Source of the DNA: Desulfovibrio sp.
GTDB lineage: Bacteria; Desulfobacterota; Desulfovibrionia; Desulfovibrionales; Desulfovibrionaceae
Length of the DNA: 64,000 nt
NCBI RefSeq assembly: GCF_009712225.1
Contig: NZ_WASP01000003.1
Span: forward strand, 456,040-520,039
Reading direction: 5' to 3'
Part shown: positions 8,259 to 16,999 of the stretch, piece after piece
How positions within the stretch are numbered: the stretch's first letter is position 1
Layout of the letters: each line of letters begins with the position of its first letter
Position numbers and translations under genes: made by a program
The notes under the pieces: generated by a model
Seen by the model: the letters and a program-made list of their open reading frames with translations, nothing else
Databases searched by the model: none
Told to the model about the DNA's origin: nothing

Positions 8259-8822
8259 ATGAGCAATCAACTGGATTACGAAATCAATAAGGAATTGGGC
8301 GAGTGCTACCTTTTCATGGGTGACTTTGACAAGGCCGAAGAATACTACCGCAAGGCCGCCAGCAGCAACTCGCAGAGCGCGGCTCCCTTCCTGGGACTGG
8401 CCACTGTGGCCGTGCAGCGCTCCGACCTGGACAAGGCGCTGGTGCTGTACCAGAAGGCCGCCGCTGTGGAAGAAACCGACAAGGCTCTGTGCGGCATAGG
8501 TCTTGTGTACATGGAACAGGGCGAACACCAGCTGGCCTTTGACCACTTTGCCCTTGCCCTGAAGAAATCCAGGGAAAACATTGTGGCCCTGAACTGCCTT
8601 GTTCGCGAATCTTACCAGCTTGGCTGCGTTGAAAACGCGCTGCCCTATCTGGAAGACACCCTGAAGGCTGGCGTTGAAGCCGAGGCCGTGCGCGTTACCC
8701 TGGCTGGCTGCCTGATTTATCTGGGCCGCGCCGAAGAAGCCCGTCAGCACCTTGAAACGGTGCTGGGCGCCAACCCCACCAATATCAACGCCAAAGAACT
8801 TTTTGACACCATGGCTGCCTAA
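8259..8822 (+). CDS. Tetratricopeptide-repeat protein
   Basis: 187 residues from the ATG at 8259, preceded by GGGGAGGATACC; an upstream in-frame ATG at 8208 has no ribosome site. Successive TPR-like helical pairs fill the protein, for instance GECYLFMGDFDKAEEYYRKA (about 11-30), then blocks with the usual Gly-Leu/Ala-Tyr spacing to the C-terminus. No signal peptide or membrane segment, so probably a cytoplasmic scaffold. The partner is unknown. A sigma-54 promoter-like sequence at 8174-8190 suggests regulated expression. Single gene with hairpins downstream at 8866-8909 and 8985-9014. Confidence 0.85.
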   Translation: MSNQLDYEINKELGECYLFMGDFDKAEEYYRKAASSNSQSAAPFLGLATVAVQRSDLDKALVLYQKAAAVEETDKALCGIGLVYMEQGEHQLAFDHFALALKKSRENIVALNCLVRESYQLGCVENALPYLEDTLKAGVEAEAVRVTLAGCLIYLGRAEEARQHLETVLGANPTNINAKELFDTMAA

Positions 8823-8865
8823 GTCTGCCGAGCAGACTGTAGCCTGTACATACTCCCCTCCCCAC

Positions 8866-8909
8866 ATGATTTTCCGGCCCCTGGCAGGTGTCGGTGGCCG
8901 GAAAATCAT
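8866..8909. repeat. Long hairpin downstream of the TPR gene
   Basis: ATGATTTTCCGGCC (8866-8879) is the exact reverse complement of GGCCGGAAAATCAT (8896-8909), with a 16-nt loop. No T-run follows. Confidence 0.6.
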
Positions 8910-8984
8910 TCCATGAGGGAAGCCACGCGCCGCTGCCGCCATGGTTTGCCACTGGCAACCAGGCCCGGCGGCACGGAGCGACGG

Positions 8985-9014
8985 AAAAACCCCTGAAGCG
9001 ATTCAGGGGTTTTT
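8985..9014. terminator. Bidirectional intrinsic terminator
   Basis: AAAAACCCCTGAA, loop GCGA, TTCAGGGGTTTTT. It separates the plus-strand TPR gene from the minus-strand gene at 9074-9898. Confidence 0.9.
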
Positions 9015-9073
9015 ATGTTTGCGGCCGTATGCGCCACAATTACGGCGGCACGCCCGTGCCGCCGTCTTCAGGC

Positions 9074-9898
9074 CTAAAGCCTGTCGCGTATTTCATCGTA
9101 GCTTTCACGCAGTTTGACAACCTGCGGTTCGTTCAGGGCTTGCGTGCCGTAACGCGCCACTGCGCACATGAACAGCAGGGCTTCTTCTGCATCAGACATG
9201 CTGTTGCAGACGATGTCGTAGTATTCGGTCTTGTTGGCGGGGTCTATTTTTTTGGCGCTTTCTGCCGCCTGCCGAAAGGTTTTGATAAAGACCTCGCACC
9301 GCTCGTGGCGGTGTATACGCCGCCCAAAAACCGGCAGCAGCGGTGTTTCGGTCAAGGTTCCGGCAAGCACCCCTTCCACTTCTCTGACCAGCGCCTGCCC
9401 GGCCTCTGAGCTTCGCGCGTTGAGCGCGGGCACGTCACACAGGCATTCGCGCACCACCAAGCGTACATCAGCTATGGTAAGCCGGTGCTCTCGCGATTTT
9501 TTCAGTTCTTCCATCAACAGAAGAAACATGCGCTCCCGGTGGTACACCTGAGCGGCTTTTTTCTGTTTTTGCAGTTCCTTGCGCTGCTCGCGCATTTCGT
9601 CGTTCTGCATCTTGACTGTCACGATGATGCCCGCAAAGGCCAGACCGGAAAACAGCGTGTTGAGCACGCCAAACGAATCGCCAAACGTACCCGATTTGCT
9701 GAAATCATTCACAGTAAGAACAAGCATCAGGGCCGATGCGGCCCAGATAATTGTGACCAGCAGGGCTGCCTTGAGAAACAGCGACCACGTAACCCTGTCG
9801 GGTGTGGATTCTGCCCCGTTGGCATGACCATGCGACCCGTTGGCCGAATTCATTTTTTCGCTGTCAGCATCCTTAGCGCGCGGAGAGCGTGCCGCCAT
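9074..9898 (-). CDS. Membrane protein resembling the putative phage abortive infection family (putAbiC)
   Basis: 274 residues from the ATG at 9898, preceded by GGAGGATTACAT. After a polar N-terminus of about 40 residues come two membrane helices (about 43-65 and 75-105). The second includes TFGDSFGVLNTLFSGLAFAG and runs into an amphipathic, coiled-coil-like segment rich in Gln, Lys and Glu. The C-terminal cytoplasmic domain contains YYDIVCNSMSDAEEALLF. The GTFGD..GVLN.LFSGLAFAG signature followed by a coiled coil is what I remember of Pfam putAbiC. No experiment supports the function here. It is a lone gene between terminators with no toxin partner, phage gene or integrase nearby. Confidence 0.6.
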   Translation of the reverse strand: MAARSPRAKDADSEKMNSANGSHGHANGAESTPDRVTWSLFLKAALLVTIIWAASALMLVLTVNDFSKSGTFGDSFGVLNTLFSGLAFAGIIVTVKMQNDEMREQRKELQKQKKAAQVYHRERMFLLLMEELKKSREHRLTIADVRLVVRECLCDVPALNARSSEAGQALVREVEGVLAGTLTETPLLPVFGRRIHRHERCEVFIKTFRQAAESAKKIDPANKTEYYDIVCNSMSDAEEALLFMCAVARYGTQALNEPQVVKLRESYDEIRDRL

Positions 9899-10120
9899 AT
9901 GTAATCCTCCATGGTGACTGCGGCGTATGGTAGCGCCACAACCACAACATAGCCTCAAGCCCCGGCCTGCGCAAACCGGGGGCACAGGTCGGACGCGTTT
10001 GCCCCGGGCGCAGCCAGAGATGTTGACGAGCCAGACAGCAGCAGATAAGTGAATATGCTCCTGTGCAACCTCTTCCGGCCTGCCAAGCGCCTGCCCTTGC
10101 GACCGCCCACGGATTCCATC

Positions 10121-10468
10121 ATGCAGATTCCTGTTCCTGTGAGTACTGTAGGATTACTGTTCTGCTCCAATCTTTTTATGACCTTTGCATGGTACGGCCA
10201 CCTGCGGTACAGAAGCACGGCCCTGCCCATTGTTATCATCGCAAGCTGGGCCATTGCTTTCTTTGAATACGTCTTGCAGGTTCCTGCCAACAGGATAGGC
10301 TACGGCTATTTTTCTGCCGCAGAACTGAAAACCATTCAGGAAGTTATTTCGCTGACCGTCTTCATGGGGTTTTCGGCGTTCTGGCTGCATGAACCGCTGA
10401 AATGGAACCATCTGGTGGGCTTTGGGCTTATCGTGTTTGCAGCATGGGTTATATTCAAGGAGTGGTAG
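10121..10468 (+). CDS. DMT-type membrane protein, DUF486 family
   Basis: 115 residues, matching the family length of about 110-117. The start at 10121 fits the family best, though it has no clear Shine-Dalgarno; an alternative in-frame ATG lies at 10049. Four predicted transmembrane helices. DUF486 hallmarks are NLFMTFAWYGHL near residue 17 and FEYVLQVPANRIG near 48, and the C-terminus ends VFAAWVIFKEW. The family belongs to the drug/metabolite transporter clan; no substrate is known. It runs into the TSUP permease gene 4 nt downstream, which suggests joint transcription. Confidence 0.85.
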   Translation: MQIPVPVSTVGLLFCSNLFMTFAWYGHLRYRSTALPIVIIASWAIAFFEYVLQVPANRIGYGYFSAAELKTIQEVISLTVFMGFSAFWLHEPLKWNHLVGFGLIVFAAWVIFKEW

Positions 10469-10472
10469 CGCG

Positions 10473-11258
10473 ATGGATCTTGATTTCAGCCTGCTCACCT
10501 ACGCCGTCGGCCTGGCTGCCGCATTTGGCGGCGGATTCATAGATTCCATTGCTGGCGGCGGCGGCCTTGTGACCATGCCCGCCCTGCTGCTCTGCGGCGT
10601 ACCGCCGCACCAGTCGCTCGGCACCAACAAGGTCAGCGCCTGCCTTGGAACCTGTGTGGCCCTTGGCAACTTTGCGCGCAGTAACCTGGTGTTGTGGCGT
10701 GTGGCGCTCGCGGGCATCGTTTTTTCGCTTCTGGGATCATGGGCGGGCTCACGTCTGGCCCTGCTGCTTGACGCGGCGGTGCTGGGCAAAGTGCTGGTTG
10801 CCCTGCTGCCCATTGGCATGTGCGCCACACTGCTGCCGAAAAAGGAACACAAGCAAACGCCCCTGCCGCACTCCGGCCCGCGCTTCTGGATTCCCGTTGC
10901 CTTTGTCTGCCTTGTGATGGGCGGATACGACGGCTTTTTTGGCCCCGGTACCGGCAGCTTTCTGATTCTTGCCTTTCACTGGTTTTTGCGCATGGGACTT
11001 ATGGAAGCATCGGCCACATCCAAGGTGCTCAACCTTGCCTCAAACTTTGCGGGAGCGGTTGTTTTCATCCTTAACGGCGTTGTGGTGTGGAGCCTGGCCC
11101 TGCCCATGGCGGCGGCCTGCTGTCTCGGCAACTGGCTGGGCAGCCGCATGGCCATACGCATCGGGCCCGCGGCGGTGCGCCGGTTTTTGACCGTATCGCT
11201 CAGTCTGCTGCTGGTTACCCTGGTGTGGCAGTATTTTCTCGCACCTACCCTGCGCTAG
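10473..11258 (+). CDS. TauE/SafE (TSUP) family membrane permease
   Basis: 261 residues from the ATG at 10473, with AAGGAG about 10 nt upstream inside the end of the previous gene. About eight membrane helices in two halves. The N-terminal signature GGFIDSIAGGGGLVTMPALL and the second-half counterpart GGYDGFFGPGTGSFLI are the duplicated TSUP motifs. Members move sulfite, sulfoacetate or other sulfur-containing organic anions. Substrate here is not determinable; sulfite or a sulfonate is plausible in a sulfate reducer. A second, divergent TSUP gene is at 49071-49868. Terminator at 11291. Confidence 0.88.
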   Translation: MDLDFSLLTYAVGLAAAFGGGFIDSIAGGGGLVTMPALLLCGVPPHQSLGTNKVSACLGTCVALGNFARSNLVLWRVALAGIVFSLLGSWAGSRLALLLDAAVLGKVLVALLPIGMCATLLPKKEHKQTPLPHSGPRFWIPVAFVCLVMGGYDGFFGPGTGSFLILAFHWFLRMGLMEASATSKVLNLASNFAGAVVFILNGVVVWSLALPMAAACCLGNWLGSRMAIRIGPAAVRRFLTVSLSLLLVTLVWQYFLAPTLR

Positions 11259-11290
11259 GTTGCGGTCCTCACACCCTTTCCATAAAAGCG

Positions 11291-11325
11291 AACTCCCCGG
11301 AATGTAACATTCCGGGGAGTTTTTA
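11291..11325 (+). terminator. Intrinsic terminator after TSUP gene
   Basis: AACTCCCCGGAATG, loop TAA, CATTCCGGGGAGTT, then T. The same stem faces the minus-strand chemoreceptor gene ending at 11345. Confidence 0.88.
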
Positions 11326-11344
11326 TGTATTGGGCAGTTGCGGG

Positions 11345-13438
11345 TTAGCCGCGCTTCATTTCTGCAATCAGCTCACTCATGCGCTCTGCCTGACGGGCCA
11401 GCTCATTCACGGCGCGAGTGGCCTCGCCCATGGCCTGTGCCGTCTGTCCAGACATTTCGTTGACGCGCACGATAGACTCGTTGATCTCTTCGCTGGCTGC
11501 CGACTGCTGTTCACTGGCCGTGGCAATGGCGCGCACCTGATCGGCCGAGGCCTCGACCTTGCTCACAATTTCCTGCAAGGCATCACCAGACTGTTGAGCC
11601 AGATCGGTGGCGGTTTCAACCTCGACGAGGGCCTTTTCCATGGCCTGCACGCTCTGCCCCGCGCTGCCCTGAATGGCTGCAATGGCATTGCCCACATCGT
11701 TGGTGGAGGCCATGGTCTTTTCGGCCAGCTTGCGCACCTCGTCGGCCACCACGGCAAACCCGCGCCCGGCTTCACCAGCGCGTGCGGCCTCGATGGCAGC
11801 GTTGAGGGCCAGCAGGTTGGTCTGGTCGGCGATGTCCGAGATCACGTTCATGATCTGGGTAATTGCCTGTGCATGCTGGTTGAGCGTGGCCATGTCGTTT
11901 TTGAGCGCCATGGAAACCTTGTGCACCTGACCGATGCTCTGCAGGGATTTTTTCACTATGCCTGCGCCGCTTTCTGCATTGGCGCGGGTTTCGGCAGAAA
12001 CGGCCGAGGCAGAAGAAGCATTGCGGGCCACTTCCTGCACTGTGGCGTTCATTTCATTCATGGCGGTGGCGGCTTCGGCCAGACGCTGTGAAGATTCCAG
12101 GGCGCTCCTGTCCGACTGCTCGATCTGCGCCGCAAGCTCGGTCGATGCGGCAGAAATGACGCTCACCACTTCTTCCAGCTGGCCAGCGGCGGCAAGCATG
12201 CCTTCACGCTTGGCGCTTTCGGCCTGACGGGCGGCTTCTTCCGCTCTGGCGGTGGCTTTTTCCGCTTCTTCTGTGGCCTGCTGGGCGGCCTGTGTTTTGT
12301 TCTCGCTTTCGTTCAGCAGATGCCGGATGCTCTCAACCATGCGGCGCATGCCCGCCGCAAGCGTGCTGAACTCATCTCCACGCTTTTCGGCAGCGTCAAA
12401 CAGGGCGCGTTCCTTGTCATTGGTTTGCAGACGCCCGCCAGCAACAGCCTCGGCCACGCCAGAGATGCCACCAAGCATGCGCACAATGCCATGTGCGGAA
12501 ATAAAAATCATGGTTCCCACAATAAGAGCGCAAACCAGGGTGAGCAGGCTGGCGTTGGTCAGCAGATCACTGATAGGCTTGAATATTTCGCCCCGGTCAA
12601 ACTCCACGCAAATGATCCAGCCTTCGTGGGGCAGCGCCTTGTAATACAGGCCCTTACTTTCACCCTTGTCATTCACAAAACGGGTGCGGCCATCCTTTTC
12701 CTTGAGCAGCTGCGCCACCTGGGGCAGCTTGCTGTCGTCACGACCAAGTGTAGAGCTGTCTGGATGCAGAACAACGTGCCCGCTCATGTCGTACACATAC
12801 ACCAGGCCCTTTTGGCCAACCTTGATCTTGTCGGTGGTATTTTTGCTCAGAAGCTTGTTGTCTATGCCTGCTACGAGTACTGCCACTGTTTTGTTGTTCA
12901 GTATCAGAGGCATGGAAATAATGGTGGCGAGCTTGCCGGTAGTCGGGCTTTTGAGACCCACTACGCTGGGTTGGCCATCCTTGCTTTTCTGAAAATATTC
13001 GCGGTCAGAAAAATCGTCGCCGATGAACTTGCTTGGGCCTTGCTGGTCTTCCAGACGGTGCCCAAGAACCTTGCCGTCAACAGCGATTATTCCTGCATGG
13101 TAGACGGTCTCATTGCTGGTTACAAAGGATTCGAGGGCACGGTCTGATCTGGCGAACAGCGAACCTTCAAATGCCTCTTGTCTGCCCTGCGCGTAGGCCT
13201 CTACCTGATCCTTGATGCGCTGGTTTTCGGTCATGGTTTTCAGGCCCTGTTCAAGCCCGCTAAAAACAGCGTCCAGGCCAATGCTCTGACATTCGAGCAG
13301 TGCGCCCATGTCGGTAGCAATCTGCTCCCGCAGCATTTCTTCGGACATCTTGTAGCAAACCCCGGCCACAAGCATAAGCCCGACAATAGCGGGAGTCAGG
13401 ATGGACAATCCCATCCTGGCTAGCAATCCAATTTTCAT
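11345..13438 (-). CDS. Methyl-accepting chemotaxis protein with dCache-type sensor
   Basis: 697 residues from the ATG at 13438, preceded by AAAAGGGGTTGTG. TM1 at about 8-28; a periplasmic sensor of about 260 residues with double-Cache features (DREYFQKSK and [11 protein letters not shown] segments); TM2 at about 295-315; HAMP about 316-370; then the signalling coiled coil with the conserved tip [18 protein letters not shown]. It senses an unknown small ligand and controls CheA. No C-terminal CheR-binding pentapeptide. A sigma-28-type promoter lies at 13547-13573. It has a same-length paralogue at 19124-21217 with very similar signalling region and divergent sensor domain, so the two arose by duplication and probably respond to different ligands. 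Confidence 0.95.
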   Translation of the reverse strand: MKIGLLARMGLSILTPAIVGLMLVAGVCYKMSEEMLREQIATDMGALLECQSIGLDAVFSGLEQGLKTMTENQRIKDQVEAYAQGRQEAFEGSLFARSDRALESFVTSNETVYHAGIIAVDGKVLGHRLEDQQGPSKFIGDDFSDREYFQKSKDGQPSVVGLKSPTTGKLATIISMPLILNNKTVAVLVAGIDNKLLSKNTTDKIKVGQKGLVYVYDMSGHVVLHPDSSTLGRDDSKLPQVAQLLKEKDGRTRFVNDKGESKGLYYKALPHEGWIICVEFDRGEIFKPISDLLTNASLLTLVCALIVGTMIFISAHGIVRMLGGISGVAEAVAGGRLQTNDKERALFDAAEKRGDEFSTLAAGMRRMVESIRHLLNESENKTQAAQQATEEAEKATARAEEAARQAESAKREGMLAAAGQLEEVVSVISAASTELAAQIEQSDRSALESSQRLAEAATAMNEMNATVQEVARNASSASAVSAETRANAESGAGIVKKSLQSIGQVHKVSMALKNDMATLNQHAQAITQIMNVISDIADQTNLLALNAAIEAARAGEAGRGFAVVADEVRKLAEKTMASTNDVGNAIAAIQGSAGQSVQAMEKALVEVETATDLAQQSGDALQEIVSKVEASADQVRAIATASEQQSAASEEINESIVRVNEMSGQTAQAMGEATRAVNELARQAERMSELIAEMKRG

Positions 13439-13441
13439 CAC

Positions 13442-13762
13442 AACCCCTTTTGTGCGGCGTCAACGCACGTATGCTCTAAAGCTCTTCCCCTTTTGAAAAT
13501 ATAAACAACTTCAGCAGGCTCTGCGGACTCTACTGATCCGCCTACTTTATCGGCAGACATTCAGACTTCTATATATCAATTATACTTATTTTCACAAGTC
13601 ATTAATAGAAAGATACTAGGAATACTTATCATATGATTTCAGTATGGTGTGCCCATTCCATGCCCATCAGCGCTTCTGATATCAGATATCCATGCAAAAA
13701 GATGTACGATTCGATGCCATTATGGAACCCCATACAAATCCGTATACATGAATATGCAGCCC
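13442..13762. other. Intergenic region between chemoreceptor and glycosylase genes
   Basis: About 320 nt, more AT-rich than its surroundings. It holds the chemoreceptor promoter (13547-13573). I see no convincing gene in it; a 73-codon open frame at 13633-13854 mostly overlaps the glycosylase gene antisense and has no ribosome site. Confidence 0.6.
13547..13573 (-). promoter_or_regulatory. Sigma-28 (FliA)-type promoter of chemoreceptor gene
   Basis: Read on the minus strand: TATAGAAG, 11 nt, then a perfect -10 GCCGATAA (13554-13547). The -35 matches TAAAGTTT at 4 of 8 positions, but spacing is exact. About 109 nt upstream of the start codon. The paralogous receptor has the same arrangement. 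Confidence 0.72.
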
Positions 13763-14404
13763 TTATGACTTTGCGGCGGGATCATTTAAATCTGGCAGAG
13801 CTCCGCCTGCCACGGCCCACAAATACAGGCTGGCCACAGAACCATAGGGGCTGAAACGACGCCGGTACATCTCAAACCGCTCGCGGCTCACAACCTTGTG
13901 ACGGTAGACCATGCGCAGGCCCCTGATAATGGCCAGATCACCAAAACTGAAAACATCTGGACGCTGAAGAGAAAAAAGCATGAGCATTTCCGCCGTCCAG
14001 ACCCCAACCCCATCAAGTTTGCACAGCGCCATACTTACGCTCCCGTCGTCCATGTGCCGCAGGGTCTCCACATCCAGCTCGCCCTGCAACACCTTGCGGG
14101 CAGCACCCTTCATGTAGCCCACCTTGCGGAAGGAAAGCCCCAGCCGCTGCAGGGCTTCTGTCTCCATGCCGTCCACGGTAGCGGGGGTAACCCGGCCAAG
14201 GGCCTGCACCAGACGCCCCCAGATCGTTTGTTGAGCCTTGGTGGCTATCTGCTGCCCCACTATGGAGTGCATGAGGGCATCAAACAGGTCTGGTCGAACC
14301 TCGCGCCTGATGGGGCCGATGCGCTCAATCACGCTGGCCAGGCGCTTGTCCTTGCGGGCAAGGTAGTCGGTTTCCTTAGCTCCGTAGGCAAAATACTGGG
14401 GCAT
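13763..14404 (-). CDS. DNA-3-methyladenine glycosylase II family (HhH-GPD)
   Basis: 213 residues, beginning at an ATG with AAGGAGGCCTC upstream. Helix-hairpin-helix and Gly/Pro-Asp loop: LDGVGVWTAEML (about 130-141) is the hairpin, and the segment FSFGDLAIIRG puts the catalytic Asp at 156. IVGQQIATKAQ (48-58) is the substrate-pocket helix of AlkA-type enzymes. It lacks the four-Cys iron-sulfur cluster of Nth/MutY and the N-terminal domain of E. coli AlkA, so it belongs to the short bacterial AlkA group. It excises alkylated purines in base excision repair. Lies downstream of the UPF0210 gene on the same strand, but a terminator separates them. Confidence 0.88.
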   Translation of the reverse strand: MPQYFAYGAKETDYLARKDKRLASVIERIGPIRREVRPDLFDALMHSIVGQQIATKAQQTIWGRLVQALGRVTPATVDGMETEALQRLGLSFRKVGYMKGAARKVLQGELDVETLRHMDDGSVSMALCKLDGVGVWTAEMLMLFSLQRPDVFSFGDLAIIRGLRMVYRHKVVSRERFEMYRRRFSPYGSVASLYLWAVAGGALPDLNDPAAKS

Positions 14405-14487
14405 GAGGCCTCCTTCACAAAAGATTCAGCTGTAACCCTAGCGCAGAGCTGGCAATAAAAAAAGCCGCTGACGCGGCGTGGCAGACA

Positions 14488-14523
14488 TAAAAAACGGCGC
14501 GAAACCCAAAGGATTTCGCGCCG
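14488..14523 (-). terminator. Intrinsic terminator of the ACT/UPF0210 unit
   Basis: On the minus strand, CGGCGCGAAA and TTTCGCGCCG form a 10-bp stem around a 9-nt loop, followed by seven T. Confidence 0.9.
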
Positions 14524-14542
14524 CAAAGTGGTGCAGTAAGGA

Positions 14543-15928
14543 CTAGTTCTTGAGGCTGTGGATGGGGGCAGGAATGCGCCCGCCAAGCCCGATGAAGTCG
14601 GTCGCATCGCCCTTGGGCACGGCCATAATGGCCGCCTTGCCCAGCAGGCCGCCAAAAGAAACCTCTTCGCCCACGCCCTTGCCGGGAACGGGAATGAGGC
14701 GCACGGCCGTGGTCTTGGTATTGATGACGCCAATGGCCATTTCGTCGGCAATGATGCCAGAGATGGTCGAAGCGGGCGTATCGCCGGGAATGGCTATCAT
14801 GTCCAGGCCCACGGAGCACACGCTGGTCATGGCTTCGAGCTTTTCAAGGCTGAGCAGACCAGAGGTGGCGGCAGCCTCGATGCTGGAGTCTTCCGACACC
14901 GGAATGAACGCGCCGGAAAGGCCGCCCACAGAGGAAGAAGCAAAGGCACCGCCCTTCTTGACGGCATCGTTCAGCATGGCCAGCACGGCCGTAGTGCCGG
15001 GTGCGCCGATGCTCGAAAGGCCCATGCTCTGGAAAATTTCGCCCACAGAGTCGCCAACCGCGGGGGTGGGTGCCAGCGAGAGGTCGGCCACGCCAAAGGG
15101 CAGACCCAGACGGGTGGCAACTTCGGTACCGATCATTTCGCCCACGCGCGTAACCTTGTAGGCGGTACGCTTGATCACTTCGGCCATGTCCAGCAGGGTC
15201 AGAGGGCCGCCCTTGCCGTTGTGACCAGCCTCGCGGGCGCGGTCCAGGGCTTTTTTGACCACACCGGGGCCGGAAACGCCCACGTTGATGACCACATCGG
15301 GCTCGCCAACGCCAAGATAGGCGCCAGCCATGAAAGGAACATCCTGCGGAATGTTGGCAAAAACTACCAGCTTGGCGCAGCCAAGACCGCCACGGTCGGC
15401 GGTGGCATCGGCAACCTTGAGGATCTGCTGACCCATCAGGGCCACGGCGTCCATGTTGATGCCGCTGCGCGACGAGGCAACGTTGATGGAGGAGCAGATG
15501 CGGTCGGTTTCGGCCAGAGCCTGGGGCAATGCTTCAATAAGGGCGCGGTCGCCGTTGGCAAAGCCCTTTTCGACCAGGGCAGAAAAACCGCCCAGAAAAT
15601 CGACGCCCGCTTCCTTGGCGGCTTCGTCAAGGGCCTTGCACACGCGCACCATGCCGTCGGGACCAAAGGGAGCGCCCACCACGGCAATGGGGCTGACGCT
15701 GATGCGCTTGTTCACCACGGGGATGCCGTACTTGTCGCCCACTTCGTTGCAGACGCGCACGAGCTGCGAGGCGTAACGGTTCAGCTTGGCCTTGACGTTG
15801 GCGGTAAAAAGCTCGAGGTCGTGGCTTACGCAGTCAAACAGGCTCACGCCGAGGGTGACGGTGCGCACGTCAAGATGCTCGTTGCGGAGCATGTTCAACG
15901 TGCTGATAACTTCGCGTTCTGAAAGCAT
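14543..15928 (-). CDS. UPF0210 (DUF711) family protein
   Basis: 461 residues, the normal size for the family of about 450. N-terminus [26 protein letters not shown] and the following [19 protein letters not shown] and [15 protein letters not shown] blocks match UPF0210 proteins. The fold resembles glycyl-radical enzymes, but no glycyl-radical motif or activase gene is present, and the function is unknown. AGGAAGACCTCC precedes the ATG. It follows an ACT-domain gene on the same strand after 205 nt, a pairing widely conserved in bacteria, which suggests that the ACT protein senses an amino acid for this enzyme. Confidence 0.9.
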   Translation of the reverse strand: MLSEREVISTLNMLRNEHLDVRTVTLGVSLFDCVSHDLELFTANVKAKLNRYASQLVRVCNEVGDKYGIPVVNKRISVSPIAVVGAPFGPDGMVRVCKALDEAAKEAGVDFLGGFSALVEKGFANGDRALIEALPQALAETDRICSSINVASSRSGINMDAVALMGQQILKVADATADRGGLGCAKLVVFANIPQDVPFMAGAYLGVGEPDVVINVGVSGPGVVKKALDRAREAGHNGKGGPLTLLDMAEVIKRTAYKVTRVGEMIGTEVATRLGLPFGVADLSLAPTPAVGDSVGEIFQSMGLSSIGAPGTTAVLAMLNDAVKKGGAFASSSVGGLSGAFIPVSEDSSIEAAATSGLLSLEKLEAMTSVCSVGLDMIAIPGDTPASTISGIIADEMAIGVINTKTTAVRLIPVPGKGVGEEVSFGGLLGKAAIMAVPKGDATDFIGLGGRIPAPIHSLKN

Positions 15929-16133
15929 GGAGGTCTTCCTGTATTTTCGGTCAGCTGCGGTCGCATGGCTGCGCTGTCCGGAAGGCGGTTTGTTCCCCGG
16001 CGCAATGACTGCGGCCAGGAATTGTGCATCTGGTCAAACCCGGTACGGCTGGTGCTCGACCCAACCGGGCTGTTGCCGCTGCGGCACATCGGTTCCGCGT
16101 TGCGCTGGTTGGTGCTGCCGCTACGGTATGTTC

Positions 16134-16694
16134 CTAAAAGGAATTGACCCGGTGCACGGCCTCAAAAATGTCGCGGTGCTGGGCGCTCACGCGCAGGCCG
16201 CTCTTCTGGCCTTCGCAATCAAGTTCGCGGCGCAAACGGCCCATGTCAACGCTGTTGGGAACCATGACCTCAAAAACAAAAAGCGCATGGTTGGTGCCAC
16301 CCTCGCCCAGAATGGCCTTGAGGCTTTCGATGTTGACGCCGTGGCGCGCAAAAACGCGGCTCATGGCGGCGATCAGGCCGGGCTTGTCCGGGCCGTCTGC
16401 GGTAACCACAAAGGGTTCGCAGTGCAGGTCTGTGCCCCACTGGCCCTTGATGGCGGGGCGCACCAGAACGGAAAGATCCACCTTGGAGGCTTCAAGACCG
16501 GCGCTCAGCTTGGCGCGCAGACTTTCGGCATCGGTTTCGGGGGCGGCAACCACAAATATGGCCGCAAATTCGCCAGAAAGAATCGTCTGGGTCACTTCCT
16601 CGATGTTGCAGCCGCTTTCTTCAAGAATTCGGCTTACAGAGGCCACCACACCGGGGCAGTCGCGCCCCAGAAAGGAGGCTGTAAATTTTTGCAT
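16134..16694 (-). CDS. Tandem ACT-domain protein, GcvR-like
   Basis: 186 residues. ACT domain 1 at about 3-75 starts FTASFLGRDCPGVVASVSRIL. ACT domain 2 at about 93-170 has VTADGPDKPGLIAAMSRVF. Each carries the Gly-X-Val/Leu-X2-Val/Met loop that binds an amino acid at the dimer interface. No DNA-binding or catalytic domain. GcvR in E. coli has the same two-ACT form and acts by protein contact; here the partner is more likely the UPF0210 protein encoded downstream. AAGGACAGTGTC precedes the ATG. Divergent from lysS. Confidence 0.82.
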   Translation of the reverse strand: MQKFTASFLGRDCPGVVASVSRILEESGCNIEEVTQTILSGEFAAIFVVAAPETDAESLRAKLSAGLEASKVDLSVLVRPAIKGQWGTDLHCEPFVVTADGPDKPGLIAAMSRVFARHGVNIESLKAILGEGGTNHALFVFEVMVPNSVDMGRLRRELDCEGQKSGLRVSAQHRDIFEAVHRVNSF

Positions 16695-16999
16695 GACACT
16701 GTCCTTGAAAAAGCCACCAGCAGAATACTGGCGGCGGTTGTATCGTGTAAAAGAATTTTATACACGCAAACAGGGCAAAACTTCAAGTGGGCGAAGGAGC
16801 AGAATTTGCGCCTGCACTGCGCCTCTGCGGCCAAATAATTGAGATACCTGGGTGGGGTAATTTCTGCATTCAGCAAAGAAATGCTCTACGCGTATCTGCA
16901 ACAGGCCATGTACGTGGCATGAGAGGCAATCTTGACGCCTATGCGCTAATGGCATACCGTAACGCTCCTTTCAGGTATGGGCCATTCAGGAGTCGTTAA
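16695..16999. promoter_or_regulatory. Divergent promoter region between ACT gene and lysS
   Basis: 305 nt serving two divergent genes. It includes an AT-rich, partly symmetric stretch CGTGTA..TACACG at about 16745-16768 that could be a promoter or operator. No gene, T-box or riboswitch structure is evident to me. Confidence 0.4.

Noticed and set aside
14558..15922. 454-codon plus-strand open frame
   Set aside because: Antisense to the UPF0210 gene and lacks any family similarity.
16745..16768. Possible T-box or riboswitch before lysS
   Set aside because: Only a short AT-rich partial palindrome; no specifier loop, T-box sequence or terminator in the leader.
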